From Bog-473 sp963743785 (GTDB lineage: Bacteria > Actinomycetota > Acidimicrobiia > Acidimicrobiales > RAAP-2), in assembly GCA_963743785.1 (NCBI GenBank), contig CAVURD010000024.1, positions 1-64,000 on the forward strand: 64,000 bases of DNA, read 5' to 3'. The notes beneath the pieces were generated by a model that had not been told where the DNA came from, ran no database searches, and saw only the letters and a program-made list of their open reading frames with translations. How positions within the stretch are numbered: position 1 is the stretch's first letter; every line of letters begins with the position of its first letter. Positions 8,920 to 18,419 of the stretch are shown piece by piece. Both the position numbers and the translations under genes were made by a program.

Positions 8920-10173
8920 TCAGACCTCTGAGCGGACCCCGAATCGCTGCTGATAAGGGGCGACCAGGGCCCGGTGGGTGGCCAGATCGAGGCCGGTGTC
9001 GCTGAAGGAGTAATCGTGACGGTTCGTCCGGTTGGTATGACGACTGCCGAGATACGACTCGATGTTCTTCCGGAACTCCTCACTGAGTGGGAATTCCCAT
9101 CGCCGGTAGAGCGCCTCGATGGTGGCCATGGGATCCTTGACGAGGTCGTCATAGATAACGTCGCTGATCTGGTCATGGGGGAGAGCGCCGCTGTCCCGCT
9201 CCGCCGTCACTTCGTCCATGACGTGCTCGAGTCCCATGCACATGAACTCCACCAGGACGGCATGGTCGACGTGGTTCGAATGCATGTAGTGGAGGGTGGC
9301 CATCAAATCGGCTAACGATCCGACCACCCGGAGGGGGTCGCGATGGGTGATGACCACCTTGGCGTCGGGGAAGGTGGCGAAGACGAGCGGCAGCGCGGAA
9401 AGGTGGGACGGTGCTTTGAGGACCCACCGGGTCGTGGGGGTGGCCCACTGCATGGTCTGGAGCATGCGGCGCAGCCAGTCGTAGATGGGCGCCTGGTCCT
9501 GTCCACTCCTCCAGATGGTGTACTCGGCGACGTTGTAGAGACCGGTGTACATGTCACTCGAGAACTGGTGGGCGAAACCGAAGATGTCCTCAGTGGGAAG
9601 GTTGCCGCCGTTCTCGTGCATGGTGGTGAAAGCGGGGACGATTTCGTCCATGAGGGTGATCTCGTCGTCACAGAGCTGAGGCCGATGGCCGGGGTTGCCC
9701 ACAGCGGCCCGGGACCGCTCGCCGTCGGGGACCGTGTGGAGGAATTCCCACAGGAGGGGTGGGCGATTGTCGGGGTCATTGGCCAGGAGCTCGTGGAGGA
9801 GCGTGGTACCGGACCGGCCCAGTCCCGTGACCACAATCGGGGCATGGATGGCTTCATCGGCGATGGACGGCTCTTCTCGCCACAGATCGACGAGGCGCAG
9901 CCGGTTCTGCAAGATAATTTGGAGTTCGCCCCGGGTGCGGAGGCGGCCGGGCAGATGGAGTCGGGCCTCCTCGTTCAGGGAGCGACAGAGGCGGTGGAAG
10001 GGTTCCTCCCACCAGGTGTCACCGAAGTCGTCGAACCCGGTGGTTTCTTGGGCCGATTGGCGAAGCAGGTCGGGCTCGAGGGAGATGAGAGAGCGACCGT
10101 CATCACCGATGCCGTCGCCCAGGGCGATGAGCTTCTCGGCCCAAGGGCTACGCGGCGGAGGGGTCCAAGGCAC
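8920..10173 (-). CDS. Sulfotransferase family protein
   Basis: A PAPS-dependent sulfotransferase-like protein (Sulfotransfer_3 type). The 5'-phosphosulfate loop is VVTGLGRSGTTLLHELL, and a 3'-phosphate-binding region reads VVITHRDPLRVVGSLADL. It would transfer sulfate from PAPS to a hydroxyl of a lipid or small molecule; the acceptor is unknown. The start is taken as GTG 10173 because TACGGT lies 8 nt upstream; TTG 10182 is the longer alternative. The protein has about 417 residues with no membrane anchor. Similar proteins occur in many copies in Mycobacterium and Acidimicrobiia. An arylsulfatase at 52193 could reverse such a reaction, but no link is shown. Confidence 0.8.
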   Translation of the reverse strand: MPWTPPPRSPWAEKLIALGDGIGDDGRSLISLEPDLLRQSAQETTGFDDFGDTWWEEPFHRLCRSLNEEARLHLPGRLRTRGELQIILQNRLRLVDLWREEPSIADEAIHAPIVVTGLGRSGTTLLHELLANDPDNRPPLLWEFLHTVPDGERSRAAVGNPGHRPQLCDDEITLMDEIVPAFTTMHENGGNLPTEDIFGFAHQFSSDMYTGLYNVAEYTIWRSGQDQAPIYDWLRRMLQTMQWATPTTRWVLKAPSHLSALPLVFATFPDAKVVITHRDPLRVVGSLADLMATLHYMHSNHVDHAVLVEFMCMGLEHVMDEVTAERDSGALPHDQISDVIYDDLVKDPMATIEALYRRWEFPLSEEFRKNIESYLGSRHTNRTNRHDYSFSDTGLDLATHRALVAPYQQRFGVRSEV

Positions 10174-10238
10174 GAGACGCAACCGTAGTGTTCAGCAAGG
10201 TGGCCCGCCGCCACGCTGGGTGAGGGAAGAATGGGTCG

Positions 10239-10811
10239 GTGAACCCCACGAATCTGATGGTCGACGACATTGGTCAGCTCTTGGCGTCCGGAGCAGCGGG
10301 TGAGCCGGTCGAGGAGGGCGCGTCGTTCACGCACCTCGATCACGCGCTGCAGACGGCGACGTTGCTGCGGGCCGAGGTGGCGGAGCGGGGCGAGGGTGAG
10401 CAAGATGACGTGCTCATCGTGGCTGGTCTGGTGCACGACATCGGGCATTTGCTACCCGGAGTGGCTGACGCTGATCACGACGCGGCCGGTGCGGCTGGCG
10501 TGCGGAGAACGCTGGGGCAGCGGGTGGCCGAGTTGGTGGGCCTCCATGTCGCGGCCAAGCGGTACCTCGTGGCGAGCGGAGGCAGGGGCACGTACGGGGA
10601 AAGGCTCTCCCCCGGTAGCGTGACCTCGTTGTCTCTGCAGGGCGGGCCGATGTCATCCGACGAGCGCACCCGCTTCGAAGCGCTGCCACTGTTTGACGAC
10701 GCGGTGGCGCTACGGCGGGCCGATGACCGGGGGAAGGTGGACGGGCTGGTCGTCGACGGATTGACTGCCTGGATGGAGGTGGTGCGGCGGGTCGCCGCCG
10801 GCGTGGCCTGA
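10239..10811 (+). CDS. HD-domain phosphohydrolase/oxygenase-like protein
   Basis: 190 residues with an HD metal-binding core: HLDHALQTAT and LVHDIGHLLPG supply the first His and the HD pair. The layout resembles small HD proteins of the PhnZ/MIOX-like group (mixed-valent di-iron oxygenases) as well as hydrolytic HD enzymes. The Tyr/Glu pair expected before the first His in PhnZ-type enzymes is not obvious, so the substrate is open. The start is GTG 10239, with a weak GAGGGAAG upstream. It is divergent from the sulfotransferase with about 65 nt between. Confidence 0.65.
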   Translation: MNPTNLMVDDIGQLLASGAAGEPVEEGASFTHLDHALQTATLLRAEVAERGEGEQDDVLIVAGLVHDIGHLLPGVADADHDAAGAAGVRRTLGQRVAELVGLHVAAKRYLVASGGRGTYGERLSPGSVTSLSLQGGPMSSDERTRFEALPLFDDAVALRRADDRGKVDGLVVDGLTAWMEVVRRVAAGVA

Positions 10812-10844
10812 CTGCGCTCGTGAGTTAAGCACCGCCGGATCAGC

Positions 10845-12189
10845 TCATTCCTTGCGTCTGGTCCAGAGTGGCGACGGCCGCGAGGTCATAACCCGGCCGC
10901 TCGGCCCGATGAAGCGCAAGATGCCGTTGGCGTTGCCTTTCACCTGCCAGGCCTTCTCATGGACGCGGTGATGGTGATGGCTGCACAGGGTGGCGAGGTT
11001 CTCGAGATCGGTTGGGCCCTGGTCGGCCCAATGCACGATGTGGTGGACGTCGGTGAACTTCGAATTCTCGCAACCGGGGAATCGACATCGCCGATCGCGA
11101 CGCTGCGCTTCCCGACGTTGGGCGCCGGTGGGGAATCGACGGGCACGGCCCTCGAACATGGTGTGGCCGAAGGCGTCATCGAGAGCGAGCGAGATCGTGG
11201 CATCGCAACTGATGCGGCGGATGGCCTCGGGGCTCAGGAGCCCAAGATGCTCGATCTCGGCCGTCCCCGTGCCCCCACGCAGCAGCGAGAGGTCGGTATG
11301 CGCCACGACGAAGAAGCCTTGAGGCGAGATCACCACATTGCCGTCGCCCGACGAGTCGATGAACTCACCGCCTGGGCCACCACGATTCCGACGGCTACCA
11401 ACGTCGGCTGCGTGGCCATCTCTACCGCCCCGTGTCCCCGACGGCGCTCCCGACGACGATCCAGGACCAGGACCAGGACCAGGAGCCGGACCAGGACCGG
11501 GACCAGACCGTCGGTGACCACCAGCCGTCCGGCACAGATTGAATCAGCGCGTCACACTGGCGCTGGTCGTAAGGAGTTTCGCCGTCCGATGGGATCGCCT
11601 TGGCACCATCGGTGATCACGGCACGGACCACCGAATACATCTCGATAGGCAGTCTGGCGCTGAGCGAACACCGGGCGTCGTTGAGCCTGACGTATCGCCC
11701 TTCGTAATTCGCTGCGTCCTGGGCGTCGGTGATCTCTCGTCCGGCGTGCACCAGATCCCTGAGCTGACGGACCGAGCACTCCTCGGCTTGACGCAGGACG
11801 GACGCATCAGTCTCGGGGGTGGCCAGGTCGACCACGGCGCAGACCTTGTCGAAGGTGAGGGCGCCCACGCGCAGGCCTTGGGACAGGTGGGGGAGGTCGT
11901 CCAGTCGCTCGGCCACATGCGCCCAGGCGCGGCCCGTCGCCTCGGAAACGCCACAGCGCTGGGCCAGCCACGATCCCAGGGACGTCGCCCCCTCGGTCCG
12001 CCAGGCCTCCCTTTTGTCAAGCTCGCCGACGATCCCCAGGAGCGACCCGAGAGACGCGGCAATCACCGTTCCGAGCCGCTCGGCCTCCGCCATGAGCTCC
12101 GCCGTCGAAGTCTTGGTCGTCACACGAGCCACATCGAAAGAACCGTCGGCCGTCGGGCCGGTACGCGCCAACGTCAGCCGAAATGCCAC
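10845..12189 (-). pseudogene. DUF222/HNH endonuclease (13E12-repeat type), one frameshift
   Basis: The N-terminal DUF222 domain (LGSWLAQRCGVSEATGRAW) and a C-terminal HNH nuclease (CRFPGCENSKF, VHHIVHWADQGPTDLENL, CSHHHHRVHE) are in different frames. A single extra base at 11537-11541 explains it: after DALIQ the family expects LCR, which appears when one T is skipped. The joined frame then encodes a Gly-Pro linker from a GGTCCT-type hexamer repeat (about 11460-11510), then VVISPQGFFVVAH leading into the HNH part. Such genes are multicopy in actinobacteria (REP13E12 relatives) and often degenerate. The start, GTG 12189, is not supported by a ribosome site. Confidence 0.8.
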
Positions 12190-12289
12190 AGGGTGAGCGC
12201 TTCTCGTCGTCGACGACCGCTGCTATCGAACGGTGTGTCGTCGTGGTCAGCGGATTCATCGGAAGCCCCTGATCAGGGGCTCAATCCAA

Positions 12290-13726
12290 TCAGCTGGCTT
12301 GGCTGACAGAGCTCATGTTGAAGTCCGGAATCCGCAGTGGCGGCATCACGCAGCGATTGAGGTACTCGCCCAACTCCCGACCCAGGGCCCGCACGCTGGT
12401 GCCGACTTCGGTGGCGCGGGCCAGCAAGTCGACCGGGCTCTCATTGAAGCGGAAATTGTTCGCCGCCCCCACGACCTCGCCGTTCTCGACCACGTAGACG
12501 CCATCGCGGGTGAGCCCGGTCAGGAGAAGCGTGGCCGGATCCACCTCGCGGATGTACCACAGGCAGGTCAAGAGCAGCCCGCGTTCGGTCCGCGACACCA
12601 TGTCATCGACGGTCCCGCCGTTGGTCACACCGGACCGAGCGCCTCCCTCGTCCTCGGCCCGCAGGACCAGGTTGTCGATGTAGGGCGCCATCTCGACGCC
12701 CGAGCGGGCGGCGCCGGCCCGGTGATAGCGCAGGTGCGCAAGACGGCCGTCCCGGATCCAGTCGACCCGCTGGATGGGCAGACCGTTGTCGAAGACTGAC
12801 GCCTCGCCGCTCGATGAGCCGCAGGCCACAAACGGGAGGCATTCCAGCCCCGGCTCGAAAGGGTCGCTGTACAAGGTGAAGGGCAGCGTGGAGATCTGCT
12901 CACCTACCCGGGTGCCGCCGGCGTTCGTCCCGGACGAGAAGACCGTCCGACCATCCTCGGCGTCCTGTCCACCCAGAGCGTAAAAATTGAGTGATCCCAT
13001 GAGGTCCGACACCCCAGATGGCGGCAGGATCACCTCGTAACGACCGGCATCGAGGGCGATCGGCCGGCGGGCCCAGTCCAAGCGCCGCCACAGCTCTGCC
13101 TCCATCTCGGGGAAGGCGAGCCTCTCCATGTGCTCGGCTCCGGCACCGGTCCAGGCCGAGCGGGCTCCGTCGGCTGAGCGACCGACCAGGTTGACCGACC
13201 CAGTCGGTTGCGAGAACGAAAGACGCACCCCGGTCGAGCTCCCTAGATACAACGTCGACACTCCGAACTCGGCAAACCCGGCCAGCACCACGTCCCGCTT
13301 GCGGGCCCGCCCGAACGCCCCCGAGAGCCCGGACAGCACATTCCCCAAAGCCGAGAGGTCCGTCTCGACCGGCGACCGCCCGAACGCCACCGACGACACG
13401 GCACCTCCGCCACCCGCCGCGCCCATCCCATCGACCAACGGGAACGCGTCCTCGGCTGGCGTCGCCCCGCGGGCGTCCGTCAACGCGGCCGACACCATCC
13501 CTTCCACGTCGACCACACCGCTGCGCCGGGACACGCCGACTGCACCGGCTGCCACGGCCACGACGGTGACGGTGCGATCTCGTCGGACGCCGTTGGTCGT
13601 CGTCGTGTTGAGAGCAAATCGCACGTCCGCGTGGCTGGACTCGTCGACCAGCACGATGCAGCCATCGGCGCCACCCATAGAAGCCGCCGCCAAGCCGTCC
13701 TCGACCACCGACTGGGCCTCAATCAT
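12290..13726 (-). CDS. TldE/PmbA-family protein
   Basis: The non-catalytic partner of the TldD metalloprotease. Together they form a heterodimer that degrades unfolded peptides and matures some RiPPs. About 478 residues. Recognisable TldE parts are SSTGVRLSFSQPTGSV, the ALDAGRYEVILPPSGVSDLMG region and a C-terminal GAANNFRFNESPVDLL. It lacks the HExxxH motif seen in the upstream TldD half. The start is taken as ATG 13726, 31 nt after the TldD stop; ATG 13783 would overlap TldD and add a Gly/Ser-rich tail. No RiPP precursor is evident in the immediate neighbourhood. Confidence 0.85.
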   Translation of the reverse strand: MIEAQSVVEDGLAAASMGGADGCIVLVDESSHADVRFALNTTTTNGVRRDRTVTVVAVAAGAVGVSRRSGVVDVEGMVSAALTDARGATPAEDAFPLVDGMGAAGGGGAVSSVAFGRSPVETDLSALGNVLSGLSGAFGRARKRDVVLAGFAEFGVSTLYLGSSTGVRLSFSQPTGSVNLVGRSADGARSAWTGAGAEHMERLAFPEMEAELWRRLDWARRPIALDAGRYEVILPPSGVSDLMGSLNFYALGGQDAEDGRTVFSSGTNAGGTRVGEQISTLPFTLYSDPFEPGLECLPFVACGSSSGEASVFDNGLPIQRVDWIRDGRLAHLRYHRAGAARSGVEMAPYIDNLVLRAEDEGGARSGVTNGGTVDDMVSRTERGLLLTCLWYIREVDPATLLLTGLTRDGVYVVENGEVVGAANNFRFNESPVDLLARATEVGTSVRALGRELGEYLNRCVMPPLRIPDFNMSSVSQAS

Positions 13727-13757
13727 CGACCCAGACCCGTCACCAACCGCCGACCGC

Positions 13758-16400
13758 TCACCGCCCGGCCTCCTCTCGGGCATTGAGCACACGCACGCCC
13801 CGCACCAGGACCGACGGGCACCCGTGACTGACCGGCGCCACCTGTCCCGGTTGACCCTTGCCACAGTTGAACGCCCCACCCAGGACCCAGGTCGACGCCC
13901 CCCCGACGGCCTCCATGGCGCCCCAGAAGTCGGTGGTGGTCGCTTGATACGCCACGTCCTTCACCTGCCCCGCGAGCTTCCCTCCCTCGATCTTGAAGAA
14001 CCGCTGGCCGGTGAATTGGAAGTTGTAACGCTGCATGTCGATGGACCAGCTCTTGTCACCGAGGATGTACAGGCCCCGCTCAACGCCCCCGATCAGCTCT
14101 TCGGTGGAAGGGCCATCGCCGCCGGACGCACCAGGGGCCTGACCACGACCCCCGGCCGGAGCCCGAGCCGGAGCCAGCGACACATTGGCCATCCGCTGGA
14201 TCGGCACGTGGAGCGGCGAGTCGGCGAAGGCGCACCCGTTGGAGCGATCGAAGCCCATGGACGAGGCAATCGAGCGGTCCAACTGATAGCCCACGAGGAC
14301 GCCGTCACGGATCAGGTCGAAGGATTGCGCGGCCACACCCTCGCTGTCGATGGCCACGGTGGCCAGGCCGTGCTCCACCGTTCGATCGCCGGTGATGTGC
14401 ATGACGGGCGATCCGTATTGCAGCGAGCCGAGCTGATCGAACGTAGCGAACGAAGTCCCGGCATACGCGGCCTCGTAACCCATGGCGCGGTCCAACTCGG
14501 TAGCGTGTCCGATCGACTCGTGAATGGTCAGCCAGAGATTCGAAGGGTCGACGACGAGGTCATAGGTTCCCGCTTCCACCGACGGAGCGGCCAATTTCTC
14601 GGCCAACAACTCAGGCAGTGCCGCCAGTTCGGCGGTCCAGTCCCACCCGCCCCCTGCACCGGTGCCGACCGGGTCGCCGACGAGGTACTCCCAACCCCGA
14701 CCGACCGGAGGCGCCAATGTGCGCATGGTCTCGAAGCCGGAATCGCTCAGCGCGAGTGCCTCGAGTTGGGGGTGCAGGCGGACCCGGTGTTGGGTGGCCC
14801 GGGTGCCGCCCAGGTCGGCCAGATACGTCTCCTCGCTGACACTGAGCACCGAGGCGGTGACGTGCGAGACGGCGGCGTGGTCGAGCAACGGCCGGCTCCA
14901 CCCCTCGAGCATGCCCACCTTGTCGGACAGGGGAACGCTCGCGGGATCGATCTTGAACGGGCTGGTCCACACCACGTCGCCGTGGGAGGGCTCGGGGGAG
15001 AGGTCGACCCGCCCGCCTCCGGCCCGTGCCGTGACCCGAGCGGTATCGATGGCCTGTCGGACCAGGTTGGCCGCCTCGGTCGTGCCCACGTCGACGGTGG
15101 CGGCGAACCCGACGGCGCCGTCGACCACCACCCGGACCCCTATGCCCAATTCCGTGTTGTCGGAGCTGCCTTCGGGGACGGCGTCGCGCAGTCGGACTTC
15201 TTGGGAGCGGATGCGCTCGACTCGGATCTCTGCGTGGGCGCAACTTGCGGCTTCGGCGGTCGAGAGAGCGGCGTCAGACAGAGCTCGCAGGTCGTCGGCG
15301 GGGAGGGGCACTATGTGCCGGGGTGCCAGGGGTGCCAGGGGTGCCGGGGTGCCTGGGGTACCGGGGCCGCCAGGGGTGCCTGGGACGTCGTCAGGGCCAG
15401 GGGCGACGCCGCCCGGCGCAGCAGTGGGCTGGCGGGCGGGGAGGCCGGCAGCGAGGTAGATGGAGTCGATGAGCTCCATGGTACGGATGGCGTCGGAGGC
15501 GGTGGTCGGGAACGGGGCACCGTCTTCGGTGGCGGCGGCGAAGGCCTCGAGTTGGTAGTCGTAGGTGGCCCGGCGGCTGAACTTTTCGCGACGCGTTCCT
15601 GAGGCCGTCTCGACCTTGACCCGATGGCCGAAGTGGGGGGCGAAGGGATTGAAGACGGAGAGCGTGCCATCGCTGCCGGTGACCTGCGCGTGCATGTGCA
15701 GCATGGAGGCGGAGAACATGGAGCAGCGTACGCGCGCGGTGCCGCCTTCGGGGAGGGAGAAACGGGCGTCCATGGCGCGGTCGACGCCGGCGGAGGACAG
15801 TTTGGCCTTGGCGCTCGATACCCGCGGCCCCGCCGCTAACAATCGCAATAGTGAAACGGGATAGCAGCCCATATCCATCGTGGCGCCGCCGGCCAGGTCG
15901 AGCTGGTATCGGATGTCGCCCTTCTTGGCCAAAGGGGCGGAGAAGTTGATGTCGATGTCCTGGATGGCGCCGAGCTCCCCGGAGCGGACGATCTCGACCA
16001 GGCGCTTGGCCAAGGGGTGGTACTGGTAGTGAAAGGCCTCCATCACCACCAGGCCGTGGTGGGCGGCGTCGGCCTCGGCGACCAGACGCGCTTCATCGGC
16101 GTTGGCCGTGAAGGGCTTCTCGCACAGGACGTGTTTGCCGGCATTGAGTGCGGCGATGGTCCAGCGACCGTGCAGGCCGTTGGGGAGGGGGATGTAGACA
16201 GCGTCGACGTCGGGGTCGTTGAGCAGCGCGTCGTAGGTCGGCGCGATGCGGGGGATCTTGTGCTTATCGGCGAACTTCTGCGCCTTGTCGGGGTTGCGGG
16301 CGGCCACGACGGTCACTGTTGCCCGACCGGTGCGCTGGGCCGGCTTGATGAGGGCGGCCGGCGCGATCTTGGCGGCACCGAGTATGCCGATTCTCAGCAT
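13758..16400 (-). CDS. Gfo/Idh/MocA oxidoreductase fused to TldD metalloprotease
   Basis: One 880-residue reading frame with two complete domains. Residues 1 to about 330 are a Gfo/Idh/MocA NAD(P)-dependent sugar-type oxidoreductase (RIGILGAAKIAP at the N-terminus, HVLCEKPFTANADEA with the EKP motif). Residues 364-880 are TldD, with the zinc motif HESIGH at residues 627-632. They are joined by a Pro/Gly-rich linker encoded by an 8-9 nt repeat. A separate TldD would start at GTG 15311, and in another frame a TAG at 15313-15311 overlaps that GTG (TAGTG). The fusion may therefore be a frame-shifted form of two overlapping genes. Gfo/Idh and TldD have no known joint chemistry. TldE follows directly. 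Confidence 0.8.
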   Translation of the reverse strand: MLRIGILGAAKIAPAALIKPAQRTGRATVTVVAARNPDKAQKFADKHKIPRIAPTYDALLNDPDVDAVYIPLPNGLHGRWTIAALNAGKHVLCEKPFTANADEARLVAEADAAHHGLVVMEAFHYQYHPLAKRLVEIVRSGELGAIQDIDINFSAPLAKKGDIRYQLDLAGGATMDMGCYPVSLLRLLAAGPRVSSAKAKLSSAGVDRAMDARFSLPEGGTARVRCSMFSASMLHMHAQVTGSDGTLSVFNPFAPHFGHRVKVETASGTRREKFSRRATYDYQLEAFAAATEDGAPFPTTASDAIRTMELIDSIYLAAGLPARQPTAAPGGVAPGPDDVPGTPGGPGTPGTPAPLAPLAPRHIVPLPADDLRALSDAALSTAEAASCAHAEIRVERIRSQEVRLRDAVPEGSSDNTELGIGVRVVVDGAVGFAATVDVGTTEAANLVRQAIDTARVTARAGGGRVDLSPEPSHGDVVWTSPFKIDPASVPLSDKVGMLEGWSRPLLDHAAVSHVTASVLSVSEETYLADLGGTRATQHRVRLHPQLEALALSDSGFETMRTLAPPVGRGWEYLVGDPVGTGAGGGWDWTAELAALPELLAEKLAAPSVEAGTYDLVVDPSNLWLTIHESIGHATELDRAMGYEAAYAGTSFATFDQLGSLQYGSPVMHITGDRTVEHGLATVAIDSEGVAAQSFDLIRDGVLVGYQLDRSIASSMGFDRSNGCAFADSPLHVPIQRMANVSLAPARAPAGGRGQAPGASGGDGPSTEELIGGVERGLYILGDKSWSIDMQRYNFQFTGQRFFKIEGGKLAGQVKDVAYQATTTDFWGAMEAVGGASTWVLGGAFNCGKGQPGQVAPVSHGCPSVLVRGVRVLNAREEAGR
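15313..15392. repeat. 8-9 nt GTGCC(A/T)GGG tandem repeat at the fusion junction
   Basis: About eight degenerate units of GTGCCGGG or GTGCCAGGG/GTGCCTGGG lie in tandem. Because some units are 8 nt and some 9 nt, gain or loss of a unit or of one G changes the reading frame across the oxidoreductase-TldD junction. The tract encodes the Gly/Pro/Ala linker of the fused protein. Confidence 0.75.
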
Positions 16401-16665
16401 GCGGCCCCCGACATGGTGTCGGCATGATCGTGCGCATCGATAGGCGCGTCGATGGGCGCATGAGCAGGAGTAGGAACTGGGTTAGGGGAAGGGATGGCGA
16501 TGTGCGGCGTGGCGGTGAGCGGTGTGTTTCGACTTCTCATGGGGTCGGACGCTAACGCAGGTTTGGGCAGGGAGCAGCGGATTGCGAACTGAGCAACGGG
16601 GCGGTCCCGCAGCGGGCTCACGCCGTCTGGCGGGGCCGGCGATCATCTGCCACCATCGTCGAGTC

Positions 16666-17328
16666 ATGGTGCCGCCCGCTTCGGATCCCAAGGCTTCGGA
16701 CCACGCAACGGGCGTGGGGCCCGGAGCGACGGTGCGGCGGGCCACCGACGCGGACGTGGATCCCATGGCGGGCCAACTAGCCCGCACCTTTTTCGATGAT
16801 CCGGTGATTGCGCACATCTTTCGCAATGAGGGCCGCCGTCTGGCCGGCCTACGCCGCTTCTTCACCACCCAGATGCGGGCCGATTACCTGGCCTTCGGCG
16901 GCTGCTACACCACTGACGACCATTCGGGGTCGGCCATCTGGGCCCCGCCGGGCAAGCCGTACCTGACCGGGCTTCGGAGCATTGCCGCCCTGCTGCCTGT
17001 TCTCCCATTCGTCGTCGCTCACCTGAAGACGACCCTGCAACTGTTGACGCTCATCGAGTCGATGCACCCGAAGGAGCCTCACTGGTATCTGGCCACCCTG
17101 GGGACGGAACCGGCGCGCCAGGGGCAGGGCGTGGGCTCGTCACTGATGCGACCCGTCCTTGACCGTTGCGATCACGAAGGGTTCGGGGCGTATCTCGAGT
17201 CGTCGAAGGAGCGCAACGTCCCGTTTTACCGCCGCCACGGCTTCGAGGTCACCCGGGAGGTCGACCTCCCGGGCCGTGGACCCAAACTTTGGACCATGTG
17301 GAGGACTCCGCGCCCACCGGGCGAATGA
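16666..17328 (+). CDS. GNAT family N-acetyltransferase
   Basis: 220 residues with a GNAT core: TLGTEPARQGQGVGSSLM is the acetyl-CoA pyrophosphate loop (Q/RxxGxG/A), followed by YLESSKERNVPFYRRHGFEV. A hydrophobic segment, LRSIAALLPVLPFVVAHL, sits mid-protein, as in several actinobacterial members. The start is ATG 16666; a longer frame to 16522 crosses probable promoter DNA. It is divergent from the oxidoreductase-TldD gene. The acetyl acceptor is unknown. Confidence 0.8.
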   Translation: MVPPASDPKASDHATGVGPGATVRRATDADVDPMAGQLARTFFDDPVIAHIFRNEGRRLAGLRRFFTTQMRADYLAFGGCYTTDDHSGSAIWAPPGKPYLTGLRSIAALLPVLPFVVAHLKTTLQLLTLIESMHPKEPHWYLATLGTEPARQGQGVGSSLMRPVLDRCDHEGFGAYLESSKERNVPFYRRHGFEVTREVDLPGRGPKLWTMWRTPRPPGE

Positions 17329-17383
17329 CATCTTGCGAATGACACCTGGCGCGGTTGCTGGCGGGCTGGTTCGTCTTGTCCAG

Positions 17384-18304
17384 TTAGGCCGGGACCGCGG
17401 TCGGGTGGATGCCATCGGGCATGGCCAGCGAGTCGGCCACCACCAGTCCGAGGACGTCGATGACGGCCTTGGCCGGGGCCGAGAGGAGACCCCGTCTGCG
17501 TTGGGCCACCCCCACTCGGCGTCGCGGCATCCCTTCGATCGGCAAGAGCGCGAAGCGCTCCCGCAGGTGGCCTGGCACGGCGGTGGCCGGGAGGATGGCC
17601 GAGCCGTAGCCATCGAAGGCGAGGGAGGCGATCATCCGGACCCCATCGAGCTCCATGGCGGGACGCAGGGCGACCCGGGCCGGTACGACGGCGGCGTCGA
17701 TCTCCGCCCGCAGGGCCGTACCCGGAGCCGGGAGCAGAAGTTCCATGTCGGCCAATCGGGCGAGGGGGAGTCGGGGTTCCTTGGCCCAAGGATGATCACG
17801 CGGCACGACCAGCATGAGGTCCTCGTCGAACAGGTGGGCAGCGATGACCTCGTCGCCGGAAAGGGGGAGGGTGACGACAGCCAGGTCCAGTTGGCCGGAG
17901 CCGAGTTGGACTTCGAGCTGCATGCTGGATCCCTCCGCCACATTGAGGTGGATGTGCGGGTGACGGGCCCGCAGCAGGTCGAAAAGCTGCGGCACCAGCC
18001 AGCGGCCGGTGGTGCCGATCATGCCCAGGCGCACCGTGCCGACCACTTCCTGGCGCAGGGCCACCACGTCGGCCACCATGTCGTTGAGTTCACTCATGAC
18101 CCGGCGGGCCCGCTCGACCACGACGTCGCCTTCCTCGGTCAGGCGGCCCGAGGACCGGTCGACCAATTGAACCTGCAGCTCACGCTCGAGTCGGGCGATA
18201 TGGGCCGAGACGTTCGACTGAACCGTTCCGATCGCCGCCGCGGCCGCAGAGAAGCTCCCGGTGTCGGCTATGCCCAGAAGTGCTTGCAGATGTTTCAGCT
18301 CCAT
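17384..18304 (-). CDS. LysR-type transcriptional regulator
   Basis: A 306-residue LTTR. The N-terminal winged helix (MELKHLQALLGIADTGSFSAA, with TVQSNVSAHIARLERELQV as recognition helix) is followed by a two-lobed effector domain (VRLGMIGTTGRWLVPQL; MELLLPAPGT). The start is ATG 18304 with AAGGA 8 nt upstream; a longer frame to 18400 would run through two palindromes. LTTRs usually control the divergently transcribed unit, which here is the 6C small RNA rather than an enzyme gene. The ligand is unknown. Confidence 0.9.
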   Translation of the reverse strand: MELKHLQALLGIADTGSFSAAAAAIGTVQSNVSAHIARLERELQVQLVDRSSGRLTEEGDVVVERARRVMSELNDMVADVVALRQEVVGTVRLGMIGTTGRWLVPQLFDLLRARHPHIHLNVAEGSSMQLEVQLGSGQLDLAVVTLPLSGDEVIAAHLFDEDLMLVVPRDHPWAKEPRLPLARLADMELLLPAPGTALRAEIDAAVVPARVALRPAMELDGVRMIASLAFDGYGSAILPATAVPGHLRERFALLPIEGMPRRRVGVAQRRRGLLSAPAKAVIDVLGLVVADSLAMPDGIHPTAVPA

Positions 18305-18330
18305 GGGGCGATTCCTTCTCCACCTGCTTG

Positions 18331-18344
18331 CAGGAGTTCTCCTG
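18331..18344. promoter_or_regulatory. Perfect inverted repeat CAGGAG-TT-CTCCTG
   Basis: A 14-nt perfect inverted repeat lies 27-40 nt upstream of the LysR start. The position fits autoregulation. It also contains GGAG/CTCC arms that could fold in the LysR 5' leader. Confidence 0.5.
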
Positions 18345-18358
18345 TCAATCACATTATA

Positions 18359-18373
18359 AGATAGTAAGTATCT
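18359..18373. promoter_or_regulatory. A/T-rich inverted repeat AGATA-N5-TATCT
   Basis: AGATAGTAAGTATCT lies in an A/T-rich patch of otherwise G/C-rich DNA, 12 nt upstream of the 6C RNA -35 box and 55 nt upstream of LysR. LTTR activation sites commonly sit just upstream of the -35 of the divergent target. This is inferred from position and symmetry only. Confidence 0.5.
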
Positions 18374-18384
18374 CGTAAAGCTGG

Positions 18385-18413
18385 TTGACAGATTGGCCAT
18401 TGACCGGCAGAAT
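18385..18413 (+). promoter_or_regulatory. Sigma70-type promoter TTGACA-17-CAGAAT
   Basis: A consensus TTGACA at 18385-18390 is separated by exactly 17 nt from CAGAAT at 18408-18413 (4 of 6 to TATAAT). It is the best -35/-10 pair noticed in the window. The predicted start is near 18420, heading a short transcript that ends at the terminator at 18510. Confidence 0.7.
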
Positions 18414-18419
18414 GAGTCT

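Noticed and set aside
10845..12189. DUF222-HNH gene as an active homing element or group II intron
   Set aside because: Only the DUF222 and HNH domains are seen; no intron structure, reverse transcriptase or terminal repeats, and the frame is broken.
13128..15602. 824-codon plus-strand ORF opposite TldD/TldE
   Set aside because: It is antisense to two recognisable proteins with the right codon use, has Arg/Pro/Gly-rich composition and no domain. Long antisense frames are expected at this GC content.
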